This document shows, piece after piece, positions 55,400-63,537 of a stretch of DNA of 64,000 nt. The position numbers and the translations under genes are program-made. Position 1 is the stretch's first letter, and each line of letters starts with the position of its first letter. The notes under the pieces are model-generated. The model was given only the letters and a program-made list of their open reading frames with translations, was not told where the DNA came from and did no database searches. The stretch covers positions 1,302,001 through 1,366,000 of the forward strand of contig NZ_HG992750.1 in NCBI RefSeq assembly GCF_905175385.1. Reading direction: 5' to 3'. The stretch comes from Vibrio sp. B1FLJ16 (GTDB lineage Bacteria > Pseudomonadota > Gammaproteobacteria > Enterobacterales > Vibrionaceae).

Positions 55400-56770
55400 T
55401 CAGGTCAGAAAATTAATAAGTTGTTCTTGGAATTTAGAAACCCCTTCTGGATTTGTTTTTTGAAGGAGAGCGTAAATATCTGGCTCTGACATCAAAGGGG
55501 ATGAACTATGCTTAAATTTAGTTAGCTGACTATATAAATTTTTTGCTCTGTCGGTTTCTTTTTTATTTTTTATCTCCCTTAAGCCATCAATGACAATTTT
55601 TCCTTCCATATATTGATTATAAACTTCCATTTCAATATTGGTAAAGGGCAAAAAAACTATATTTTCCATCTCTTTTAGATAGCCTTTACCCTTTTGATCA
55701 CCATCTAATACTGCTATTATGTTTTCTTCAGTTGAGAAAAATTTAGATTCAGAATTTCTTTTTATTAAGTCTACTACTTGAGTGGCTCCGCCTATGTATA
55801 TAATCTCATACTTAAAATAAGTGTTAATCCCTGAATTCCTTATCAAATATTGCATATAATTCTTGAGGCACTCATCTTCGGTTAATATGTATTTATCGAA
55901 TCCAGCAAATCCATACATTACACTTTTTATGTAATTATATGATTTGGGGTGAATGATTATTTCATGACCATCTGTTGAAATCTCCATATAGAATATTTCA
56001 TCTTTTTTTAACGTTTTCATTAATGCCAATGAATGCGTAGTAAAAATGATATTTGTATTGTGTTCTCTACATAGTTTTCTCAAGGAATTAACGAGATTAA
56101 CTTGTGCCATTGCATCTAATGAAATATCTATTTCATCGATAACAATGAGCTTTTTCCCTTGCTTGATCTGTTTATAGAGATTGACAACAAAGTATTCACC
56201 AGAACTAAAATAGTCTTCTCTAATGTAAAACCGCTCGTCGTCATCTCTTAGTATGACATAGTATGTAGACTTATTTAGGTTTATTTCTTTTAAAGATCGA
56301 AACCGATCTTCTCCATAAATATCATTAAGCAACCTAATGAGTTCATAGGGAGTGCTGTAGTTAGTATTTGCAATATGAGCCCTAATCTCTTCATCCTTAT
56401 CAGATAAACTTTTAAAATGCTTAAATCTCTCTCCATGAGGTATAGGCAACTCAACATTGATTATTCCTTTTATATCCTCTGGTATAGATTGCCTAGTATC
56501 AATTGCTTTTATAAAGCGATTGTAATTAAAAACTATCTCTTCCATACCCTCTATAACATAAGATATTGAGCTACTTTGACTAAAAATATAAGGAGCAGCA
56601 GTCTCTTGAAATGTACTATTTATAGGTAAATTTCTGATTGCTCGGATTAAGGTTGTTTTTCCCACCCCGTTTTTACCAGCAATACAAGTAATTCCATTCT
56701 TAGATAAATCAAACGTCACTTCTTGCTTTTTTATATGTTGAACATTTTTAACTGTGATTTTGATTTTCAA
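55400..56770 (-). CDS. OLD-like AAA ATPase with TOPRIM nuclease domain, RT partner
   Basis: 456 residues. Walker A CIAGKNGVGKTTLIRAIRNL, a signature-like SSGEYFVVNLYKQIKQ, Walker B KKLIVIDEIDISLDAMAQVN and the H-loop FTTHSLALM give an SMC/AAA15-21-type ATPase split by about 120 residues of helical insert. The C-terminal part has TEDECLKNYMQYL and IIAVLDGDQKGKG, the acidic motifs of a TOPRIM nuclease fold (OLD/DUF4435 type). It starts two bases after the reverse-transcriptase gene. Together they resemble the effector arrangement of some retrons (Retron-Eco8 has an OLD-type effector), in which the ATPase-nuclease acts against phage. Confidence 0.8.
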   Translation of the reverse strand: MKIKITVKNVQHIKKQEVTFDLSKNGITCIAGKNGVGKTTLIRAIRNLPINSTFQETAAPYIFSQSSSISYVIEGMEEIVFNYNRFIKAIDTRQSIPEDIKGIINVELPIPHGERFKHFKSLSDKDEEIRAHIANTNYSTPYELIRLLNDIYGEDRFRSLKEINLNKSTYYVILRDDDERFYIREDYFSSGEYFVVNLYKQIKQGKKLIVIDEIDISLDAMAQVNLVNSLRKLCREHNTNIIFTTHSLALMKTLKKDEIFYMEISTDGHEIIIHPKSYNYIKSVMYGFAGFDKYILTEDECLKNYMQYLIRNSGINTYFKYEIIYIGGATQVVDLIKRNSESKFFSTEENIIAVLDGDQKGKGYLKEMENIVFLPFTNIEMEVYNQYMEGKIVIDGLREIKNKKETDRAKNLYSQLTKFKHSSSPLMSEPDIYALLQKTNPEGVSKFQEQLINFLT

Positions 56771-56772
56771 TT

Positions 56773-57789
56773 TTACTTAACCGCTTTTCTAATAAACATA
56801 TCAATTATGGTGTTACCATATTTTTTTCTTAGCTTCGAAATATAATCTTTATCCATAGCATTAAAAGAAATCAACTTCCCAGATAATGATGATATAGCTA
56901 ATTCTCGTATAGGCTTTCCTTCAGAATTCTCTATCTTATTATTTGATGATATATTCTTGAATAGGTCTTCAAACTTTTCATTATCGGTTAAATAGAAATA
57001 AATTAGAGATTCAACTTCCTTTTTATCCGAACTTGGTATCGTAACAATCCCATTTGGCAGAATTGAAAAACCAAGTAGTTTAAAGCTATGTCCTTTCTTA
57101 TGAAACTTTGTTTTTGCACGATTTATTTTTATTTTTTCATTAACAAAATGATTTAGGTAATTAGATACTACATTTTCGATTTCGACTTCAAATCCATCAT
57201 CAGAACCAGATATTATTATATCATCTGAGTATCTCGTATAAATCAAGAAGTTATCTTTACAGTATTTCAAAAGAGCGTTATCAAAATCAAACAAGCAAAT
57301 ATTACTGAGCAAAGGAGATGTCCCAAAACCTGTCGGTAATTGATCATCAACAACAACAAGATTAACGATATTATCGATATAATTTTCAATATCTAAAACA
57401 GGGGTATTATTTAGCTGACATCTTAGAGATTTATAGATATTTTCCAATCTGACATTATTGTAGAAATTTGAAATATCAGTTTGAAAGAAGTAGTTGCTAG
57501 CAGAGTGCTTCTCAATAGCATCTCGTGTGCTAACACCTTTTCGGTATGAATAAACAACGTCACGGTTATAATCTGCATACTCAAAAATAGTTTTATTGAT
57601 AAAACGGTGGATTGCTTTCAGTTTTGATGAAGGTGCATACACTTCCCGCTTATTCAGTTGGATACGCTTGAATTCATCGCTAACATTAAGTGTCAGAAAC
57701 TCATTAAACGACATTTTATCGTGAAACGTCGATATAAAAATGTCATTCAATGGTCGTTTTTGATTAGCTTCCAATTGATTTGCGCTCAC
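56773..57789 (-). CDS. Reverse transcriptase (retron-like or unassigned defence group)
   Basis: 338 residues from a GTG at 57789 (MSANQLEANQKRP), preceded by no clear ribosome site. The palm motifs are intact: YFFQTDISNFYNNVRL (first Asp), LPTGFGTSPLLSNICLFDFD, YTRYSDDIIISG (YxDD) and INRAKTKFHKKGHSF with LLGFS. Upstream of the first Asp, RDAIEKHSAS aligns with the retron NAxxH motif but differs, and no VTG is seen near the C-terminus (GFSILPNGIVT in its place). So it is a bacterial RT of retron size but may belong to an uncommon clade. It is the first gene of the two-gene operon. Confidence 0.85.
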   Translation of the reverse strand: MSANQLEANQKRPLNDIFISTFHDKMSFNEFLTLNVSDEFKRIQLNKREVYAPSSKLKAIHRFINKTIFEYADYNRDVVYSYRKGVSTRDAIEKHSASNYFFQTDISNFYNNVRLENIYKSLRCQLNNTPVLDIENYIDNIVNLVVVDDQLPTGFGTSPLLSNICLFDFDNALLKYCKDNFLIYTRYSDDIIISGSDDGFEVEIENVVSNYLNHFVNEKIKINRAKTKFHKKGHSFKLLGFSILPNGIVTIPSSDKKEVESLIYFYLTDNEKFEDLFKNISSNNKIENSEGKPIRELAISSLSGKLISFNAMDKDYISKLRKKYGNTIIDMFIRKAVK

Positions 57790-57809
57790 GTAATGAAAAT
57801 TATTTCAAT

Positions 57810-58100
57810 AGTTTACCGAGATAAATCCGATTTCGCTAGCGATTAGTAATTATAGGGAGGTAATGTATAACACACTATGGTTGTGAAAAGACTTTCCCAA
57901 AACAGAAGTAGTGGAGCGTACGTTGATCGTAGGTACGCAGGTTAGATAGAGGTTAGAGGTTACATTCTTACGTCATTCACTAGCTAAACAATGACAGTAA
58001 ATGACGTAAGGGCAACATTAATTATAGCCTGTAGGGACCTAGCATAATGACTGGAGATACTCCTAGTCACTAGGTATGTCTATAAGATACACATAAATCG
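57810..58100 (-). ncRNA. Candidate structured RNA (msr-msd-like) upstream of the RT
   Basis: Minus-strand transcripts of this non-coding stretch would fold strongly. A 15-bp stem with one G-U pair and a 14-nt loop joins 57967-57981 to 57996-58010. A compound stem (ACCTAG/CTAGGT, TGACT/AGTCA, GGAG/CTCC) spans 58037-58075. GCGTAC pairs with GTACGC at 57916-57938. A 7-base pairing of CCGATTT (58094-58100) with AAATCGG (57828-57834) could close the ends as retron a1/a2, but seven bases is weak. Position and hairpins fit a retron RNA template; no sequence homologue is recognised. Confidence 0.35.
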
Positions 58101-58297
58101 GCGGCATTTCAACTAGATCCCCCATGTCCAAATCCTAAACCCTAGGAGGTCATATTAGACTGCTCTAGCTATCACCTATCAGACCTGACGTCCCCAACAT
58201 AGCTTTCCCGTCTGGGCGTCCCCCGTTCTCTGAGCTGATTTTAGTGCTTCCTGATGATGCTGAAGGCATTTGCTCTGATAGTGATTGAGAGATCAAT

Positions 58298-58486
58298 ATG
58301 ATATTAGAAAATGTAAGTCAAGAGATTGAGCTGAGAGACAACTATTTAGTGGGTTTAACTAACCTTGGGGCACTTTTGAGTTACCAAGTGCCAACTGTGA
58401 AGATTCTGTACGGAAACCTGTTTGAAGATGGCCTAGTGAATGTCAGAAAATGGCATAGAATTACCGACTTTAGCAGGCGGTGTTGA
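58298..58486 (+). CDS. Short ORF before the IS-interrupted gene
   Basis: A 62-residue frame (MILENVSQEIELRDNYLVGL, then TNLGALLSYQV), of which the last residues come from the IS end. Before the insertion it would have ended DFSN. The first 47 residues look protein-like, with a weak resemblance to the start of GAF-domain proteins. It overlaps the next gene start at 58440. It may be a truncated or broken gene. Confidence 0.25.
   Translation: MILENVSQEIELRDNYLVGLTNLGALLSYQVPTVKILYGNLFEDGLVNVRKWHRITDFSRRC
58467..58475. repeat. Left 9-bp target duplication of the IS
   Basis: ACTTTAGCA, identical to the copy at 59518-59526, directly abuts the left inverted repeat of the IS element. A 9-bp duplication is typical of the IS903 group. 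Confidence 0.95.
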
Positions 58487-59517
58487 TCAAATCAGGTGAA
58501 GGATAGATCTTGCCTACGCTCTATCACCATTAGTTTCGAACGGGCATACCTAGCCCTATGACTTTGTTCATGGCTTTGACATTAGCAAGCGCTTCACCTA
58601 CTTGAGCATTGTAGTTTCTTAAGCTCAACTGACCACTGGTTAGCCCTTTGTATCGTGACATTGCCGTTTCAGATAAAGACCGATCGTGATAACCAGAGTT
58701 AATTTTCCATTGAGCTAACGTATCACTTTTTAAGGCTTTCACTGCTTCGTTTCTTGGGTGTCCATCAACCCAGAAGCCAGCATTTTTACGCGGTGGTATT
58801 AACGGAATAATGCCTTTCCGTTGCAACACTTTATGACATTCCTTCGTATCGTATGCACCATCGCCAGAGACTGAACCAATTTTTCTTCGTAATGGATTAA
58901 GCAGCGTCGGAAGCACTTCACTATCACCGACATTAACCAAGCTCACTTCAGCACTGATGACTTCATGTGTATCAACATCGACAGCAAGATGTAGTTTGCG
59001 CCATGTTCTGCGCTTTTCATTGCCATGCTTTTTAACTTTCCATTCTCCCTCTCCAAATACTTTAAGACCTTTAGAGTCAATGGCGATATGACGGATGCTG
59101 CCTTTAGATTTATTACGATACCGTACTTGCACCGTCTTTGCCCGTTTACTAATACAAGTGTAATCAGGTGAAATTAACGGCACGTTCATCAGCTTAAAAA
59201 TGGAGTCGATGAAGCCTTGAAGCGCACGAAGCGGAAGAGAGAAAATACCTTTATCATAAGGGCAGTCTCGATTGCCGTATCTGAGTATTGAAAACCTCTG
59301 CCTCGCTTCCCGTGATGCTTCGTACATTTCCACGCTTTAACGGCTGAGTCATCAATCCAAAAAGTCACGCTGCCACGTTGACATAATGCACGGTTGTACT
59401 CGCTCCAGTTTGTGATTTTAGCTTTTGACTTACCCATTTCTTTGCTCGTTCAATCATAGATATGAGATCAGATCGCGACGAGCTCAAAAGGTTCAATTCG
59501 ATTTAGGCAACAACGCC
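58476..59517 (-). mobile_element. IS5-family (IS903-like) insertion sequence, complete
   Basis: 1042 bases. Terminal inverted repeats GGCGGTGTTGATCAAATC (58476-58493) and the complement of GATTTAGGCAACAACGCC (59500-59517) match at 14 of 18 positions. Both resemble the ends of IS903. A perfect 9-bp target duplication flanks it. It carries one transposase gene, frameshifted as sequenced. Confidence 0.93.
58530..59437 (-). pseudogene. IS5-family transposase, frameshifted at an A run
   Basis: The first frame from 59437 (MGKSKAKITNWSEYNRALCQ, RGSVTFWIDDSAVKAW) reads to about TALMIK and then leaves the family sequence. The second frame continues GIFSLPLRALQGFIDSIFKL to the end. Restoring one A near 59250 (A3 to A4) joins them into a transposase of about 302 residues. 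The DDE motif is visible in HIAIDSKGLK, SVSGDGAYDT and RSLSETAMSRYKG. Programmed frameshifting is known in some IS5 groups, but I see no canonical slippery site here, so a sequencing error or mutation is more likely. Confidence 0.9.
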
Positions 59518-59526
59518 ACTTTAGCA
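59518..59526. repeat. Right 9-bp target duplication of the IS
   Basis: ACTTTAGCA, identical to 58467-58475, next to the right inverted repeat. Confidence 0.95.
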
Positions 59527-60020
59527 ACTAAATTTCTACTACGCTCTGCACCTGATAGTGATAGAATCTCCGCATCAAAATTATCGAGCAACTCTATGTT
59601 TATCCATCATGTTAACGGCATCGACTGGCTGGTGATTACAGCTTTTGAAGAACTGAAACCTATATTCATCGAAGACGCTGGTGCGATCCCCTCTTGCTTC
59701 TCTATCGCCAGCGAATTGAACCTGATTGTTCAAGCCAAGCGTGTTTATGGATATTTACCTACACTCAGCGGCGTGATCACAGATACCGGCACGTTTCAAA
59801 GCCAAGATAACGAGGAAGATTTGAATCCACAGCTAGCATGCCTAGTCGAGGGGCGTGGTCGCGTGTTTATCTATCACGGCGGTTTTGTAGCTTTTGTGGA
59901 TGATGATCAAACCTTTATTACCCGAATGGACTGAAACTTATTCAATACGTTGAAATCGACGAATTGGAATACCTAGCCGTTTATCCGCAGCGTTTCATTT
60001 ATTAACAGGATGCGAATTGA

Positions 60021-60158
60021 ATGAAGTCTGCTCCTACCTTCAATAAGAAAGGCAATGTTGCGATTAACATGCGAGGTGCATCACTAGCAAATGGGGCACA
60101 AAATTTTAAAGTGCTCACACCGGCTATGTGGTCACCAAGCGATTTGCTAGCTGACTGA
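60021..60158 (+). CDS. Possible small protein of unknown function
   Basis: 45 residues (MKSAPTFNKKGNVAINMRGA, then VLTPAMWSPSDLLAD), with AGGA 12 bases upstream. It starts 15 bases after the repaired stop of the interrupted gene, so the two could have formed an operon. No family recognised. The 155 bases after it, before the AraC gene, show nothing. Confidence 0.3.
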   Translation: MKSAPTFNKKGNVAINMRGASLANGAQNFKVLTPAMWSPSDLLAD

Positions 60159-60312
60159 ACCATGGACACTGGACATTTTACAGCACCTAAAGCTAACCTT
60201 AATTCTGTTATTTAGTGTCGCTAAAACATAGCAGGAGAACAACCCTATCCGCCTGCTTATTCATAAACTTCGCACTACCTATTCGGTAGGGTCTTATCTG
60301 TTAATAGTAAAA

Positions 60313-61121
60313 CTATGACAAGCGATTCTTGTACTGCTCCGGTGTCATACCGGAATATTTCTTAAACATTGAAATAAAAGGACTTGCCTGATTGTAACCT
60401 AACGTCAGTGCGACTTCTTTTACCGTTTGTCCCTTACGAAGCAGCTCCATAGAATAAAGATACCTCACCCGTAATCTCCATTCGGTAAAACTCATCCCTA
60501 ACTCACTCTGACAGTGACGCGCTAATGTTCGCTCCGTGGTATGCACCTTTGTCGCCCACTCTGCCAGACTGATTTCATCAGTCGGCGATTTTCCACCGCC
60601 TTAAGAATCGGTTCCAGATATTTATTGTCTGTCGTCGGCAGGAAATGATGTTCCACTTCTTGTTTTGCCAGCTGGTCAAGAAGCACCTGAACTAAACGCT
60701 TGTCCTCGTCACTTTGTGCGACATTAATATCACGCTGACGAAAGTCTTCAATAATCGCAGCAATAATCGGGGTGACCTTAATTAAGCTGGTTTTGGTCGG
60801 GAAATGCGCCGTTAACTCTGGAGAGATATTCAAAGAACAGTATTCAATAGGCTTGCGGTTATAGCTGGTATGTCGAATACCGGCTGGCACCCAGATTGCC
60901 AAATGTGGCGGCGCCAGGAAGCGAGTATCTTCTGCATCCATTTCCAAAATACCGCCGCTAATCAGCTGCACCTGCCCCCAAGGATGACTGTGAATTCGGG
61001 TCTCCGTGTTTGAAAGGAAAGCTTCGAAATTCATAAATACATCGGATGGTGCGCGGTCAATAGATAATGACGGATGCAGGTTGCGCGAACTCTTTTTCAA
61101 ACTGGTCTTCCTATCGCTCAA
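60313..61121 (-). pseudogene. AraC-family regulator, frameshifted as sequenced
   Basis: The first frame from a TTG at 61121 (SDRKTSLKKSSRN) carries the cupin arm (HSHPWGQVQLISGGILEMDA, then HLAIWVPAGIRHTSY) and shifts near 60584. The second frame gives the C-terminal helix-turn-helix pair (HTTERTLARHCQSELGMSFT, VALTLGYNQASPFISMFKKY). Adding one C near 60584 joins them with the bridge RPTDEISLAEWATKV, a normal AraC pattern, for a protein of about 269 residues. The start may be the TTG, while the duplicated copy at 62156-62261 has ATG in that place. Confidence 0.85.
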
Positions 61122-61190
61122 TACGTCTTTTCAGAGATATTTTTCATTATAAAGACCAGCCAGACTTCCGTCATCCATTATTACGTTATA
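61085..61190. repeat. Copy 1 of a duplicated AraC start/promoter segment
   Basis: This segment covers the first codons and upstream region of the AraC gene. It aligns without gaps to 62156-62261 at about 80 percent identity (my hand count). Confidence 0.85.
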
Positions 61191-61268
61191 CACTGTTTGG
61201 CCTTGAAGTCATTTGGGGATAGCGATGAGTTTTGTTAAAGTAATGAAAACTCAAATGATTAATTAAAT

Positions 61269-62150
61269 ATGTCTATTAGTTGGATAGCGTTTACTCTTCT
61301 CGCTGCATTTAGTCAGTCTTGGCGAAACGCATTTACCAGTAAGCTAAGTAATACAATGAGTGTGGCAGGTGTCACCCTTTCTCGTTTTATTCTGGCTGGA
61401 CCTATCGCATTACTTTACCTCTTCGCCCTTTATCAATGGCAACCGCAGCCTATACCAAACTTCTCTACTCACTTTATTTTTTACACGATAGCGGCTGCAA
61501 TAGCGCAAATACTTGCAACAGGTCTATTGGTTCTTTTATTTAGGCTAAAAAACTATGCCATTGGTGCTGGACTTGCAAAGTGTGAGGCGCCTGTTTCTGC
61601 AATTATTGGCGTGCTATTTTTTGGTACTATATTGTCTACTACCGGTTGGCTTGGTGTAGTGATTGGTACTTTGGGTATACTCTTAATGAGCAGTTCTTCG
61701 AGTTGGCGAAACTTCTCATTTGAGACATTATTCTTAGGTATTGCTTGCAGTATCGCTTTCGCTTTGGCCTCTCTTTGGGTACGCGAAGCAAGTCTGAGTA
61801 TCGGACTCCCTTTCCCTCATAGTGCTGCTTGGGTGTTATTTCTAATCATTACACTTCAAACTTTGGTTATTGGTACTTATCTTCTATTGCGCGAGCCTCA
61901 AACTTTTCTTAAGATGGTAAAAAACGCCAAACTCGTTGCGATGACGAGCCTATCAAGTGTGATCGGCTCAATTGGTTGGTTTAGCGCAATGTCACTCCAA
62001 GCTGTGCCATACGTAAAGACACTAGGGCAGATTGAGATCGTATTCATGGTTTTAATATCTTATTTTTGGTTTGGGCAGAGAATTGCTCTCAAAGACATTA
62101 CCGCGCTGATCCTGATCTCAATCGCAAGTGCCTTAGTTATGTGGCAATAG
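61269..62150 (+). CDS. DMT-superfamily (EamA) exporter
   Basis: 293 residues with ten membrane segments in two halves, for example SISWIAFTLLAAFSQSWRNA and LSRFILAGPIALLYLFALYQ at the N-terminus and VFMVLISYFWFGQRIALKDI near the end. It diverges from the AraC gene and starts about 150 bases from it. A duplicated AraC-start segment lies just after its stop, which suggests insertion of this gene between AraC and the next DMT gene. Substrate unknown. Confidence 0.85.
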   Translation: MSISWIAFTLLAAFSQSWRNAFTSKLSNTMSVAGVTLSRFILAGPIALLYLFALYQWQPQPIPNFSTHFIFYTIAAAIAQILATGLLVLLFRLKNYAIGAGLAKCEAPVSAIIGVLFFGTILSTTGWLGVVIGTLGILLMSSSSSWRNFSFETLFLGIACSIAFALASLWVREASLSIGLPFPHSAAWVLFLIITLQTLVIGTYLLLREPQTFLKMVKNAKLVAMTSLSSVIGSIGWFSAMSLQAVPYVKTLGQIEIVFMVLISYFWFGQRIALKDITALILISIASALVMWQ

Positions 62151-62155
62151 ATTTC

Positions 62156-62261
62156 GCAAACTCTTTTTCAAAATTGTCTTCCTATCGCTCATCATGTCGC
62201 TTGGGAGATACTTTCCTTTATAAAGACCTGCCAGACTATCGTCATCCATTATTGTGCGATA
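62156..62261. repeat. Copy 2 of the duplicated AraC start/promoter segment
   Basis: Read on the minus strand it still encodes MMSDRKTILKKSLRN from an ATG, a relic of an AraC N-terminus with no gene behind it. It now serves as upstream DNA for the second DMT gene. Confidence 0.85.
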
Positions 62262-62269
62262 GGGTTCTC

Positions 62270-63175
62270 ATGATTTACTTACTTCCGTTCTTCACCGTCC
62301 TGATTTGGGGCGGAAATGCTATCGTCAACAAAATGGCTTCTAGTGCCATAGAACCAAGTGCGATGAGTTTCTATCGCTGGTTTGTCGCGATGCTGATCCT
62401 GACACCATTTTGTCTGCCTGCTGTTATTAAGCAACGCCATGTGATTCGTCCTTTTCTGCCAAAACTGGCTTGTCTTGCTCTGCTTGGCATGGTGTTAAAC
62501 CAGTCTCTCGGTTACTACGCAGGTTTAACCACTACCGCTTCTAACATGGCACTGATTACTTCTTTAGTCCCTCTGATTAGCGTGTTCCTGAGTGTTCCGT
62601 TGCTGGGTAAATCCATTTCCAAACTGAGTATCGTAGGCGGTTTGATTTCATTGTTCGGGCTAGCCTTTATGCTGGGGCAAGGAAATATCACCTATTTCTT
62701 GCACCAAGACATGACCCAAGGTGACAGCTTAATGCTGCTCGCAGCGTTAGTGTACGCCGCTTACTGCGTGCTGTTAAAACGTTGGAAGATGCCGTTTAAC
62801 AACCTAATTCTGGTTTACATGCAAAGCTTCTTTTCTGTGACTATGCTGGCACCATTATGGCTGACGAGCGAGCACCTTCTGCCTAGCAAAGAAGCGCTAC
62901 CATTGATCGCTTACGCTGGTATTGCAGCGTCTGTCTTTGCTCCGCTTATGTGGGTTAAGGCGATTGACGCCATCGGTGCCGATTCCAGCGCCATGTTTAT
63001 GAACCTGATGCCCGTTGTTTCTGTCGTATTAGCATCAACCCTGCTAGGCGAAGAGATCCACCTCTACCACATCATCGGTGGCATGTTTGTCGTCTCAGGC
63101 GTTCTTCTCTCCCAAATCAAAGTACGCCGGAAAAAGCTCAAGCCTATTCAAGAGCTGCCTTCCGTATCCGTTTAA
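62270..63175 (+). CDS. DMT-superfamily (EamA) exporter
   Basis: 301 residues from the ATG at 62270 (MIYLLPFFTVLIWGGNAIVN), which has AGGG six bases upstream; an earlier in-frame ATG at 62066 lies inside the previous gene. Ten membrane helices in two halves, with ASSAIEPSAMSFYRWFVAML and MNLMPVVSVVLASTLLGEEI as the typical EamA ends. Exports an amino acid, nucleotide or similar compound; not resolvable here. Confidence 0.9.
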   Translation: MIYLLPFFTVLIWGGNAIVNKMASSAIEPSAMSFYRWFVAMLILTPFCLPAVIKQRHVIRPFLPKLACLALLGMVLNQSLGYYAGLTTTASNMALITSLVPLISVFLSVPLLGKSISKLSIVGGLISLFGLAFMLGQGNITYFLHQDMTQGDSLMLLAALVYAAYCVLLKRWKMPFNNLILVYMQSFFSVTMLAPLWLTSEHLLPSKEALPLIAYAGIAASVFAPLMWVKAIDAIGADSSAMFMNLMPVVSVVLASTLLGEEIHLYHIIGGMFVVSGVLLSQIKVRRKKLKPIQELPSVSV

Positions 63176-63537
63176 TGACTCACAATTGCGGAGTTAACCT
63201 GCTGAGTTTATGAAACTTTTTGATAGATTAACGGTTTCAAAATAGGTGATGGGAATCACAGTTATCAGCATTACCTCGTACTACTTAAGCAATTGGTATT
63301 TAAGGTTTTTAATATGATTCAATCATGTATTGGCCAGAAAAGTGCTATTGGCTGACAAGAACATCCAATATGCATATTTGTGATTATAAAATATGATCTT
63401 TATTCTAAATTTTGGCGAAAATAAGTCTCGGTCGACAAGTTTAGTGGGACCGTGGTTTACATAACCATCCCAGGGAAGAAAGAAGCAGTGAACACTGTCT
63501 TTCAGCTTAGGTTGCTATTTAGAATGGATTTGAACGT
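63176..63537. other. Intergenic region before the coiled-coil gene
   Basis: 362 bases with low GC, no ORF with a ribosome site. It should hold the promoter of the exported coiled-coil gene. I see no repeat or RNA. Confidence 0.5.

Larger units (their letters stand above)
58440..60005 (+). pseudogene. Hypothetical gene interrupted by the IS element
   Basis: Joining 58440-58475 to 59527 onward (removing the IS and one target copy) restores one frame: MSENGIELPTLA then TKFLLRSAPDSDRISASKLS, through VNGIDWLVITAFEELKPIFI to VAFVDDDQTFIT. As sequenced it stops at 59934. Adding one C to CCC at 59921 continues it through NGLKLIQYVEIDELEYLAVY to TAA 60003-60005, a more natural end of about 170 residues. 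No family recognised. The gene is inactive as sequenced. Confidence 0.6.

Noticed and set aside
57828..58100. CCGATTT/AAATCGG as the retron a1/a2 closing stem
   Set aside because: Seven bases without extension can occur by chance in this length; mentioned but not claimed as a feature.
59240..59260. Programmed frameshift in the IS transposase
   Set aside because: No canonical slippery heptamer at the shift, and other genes in the window show similar single-base indels.
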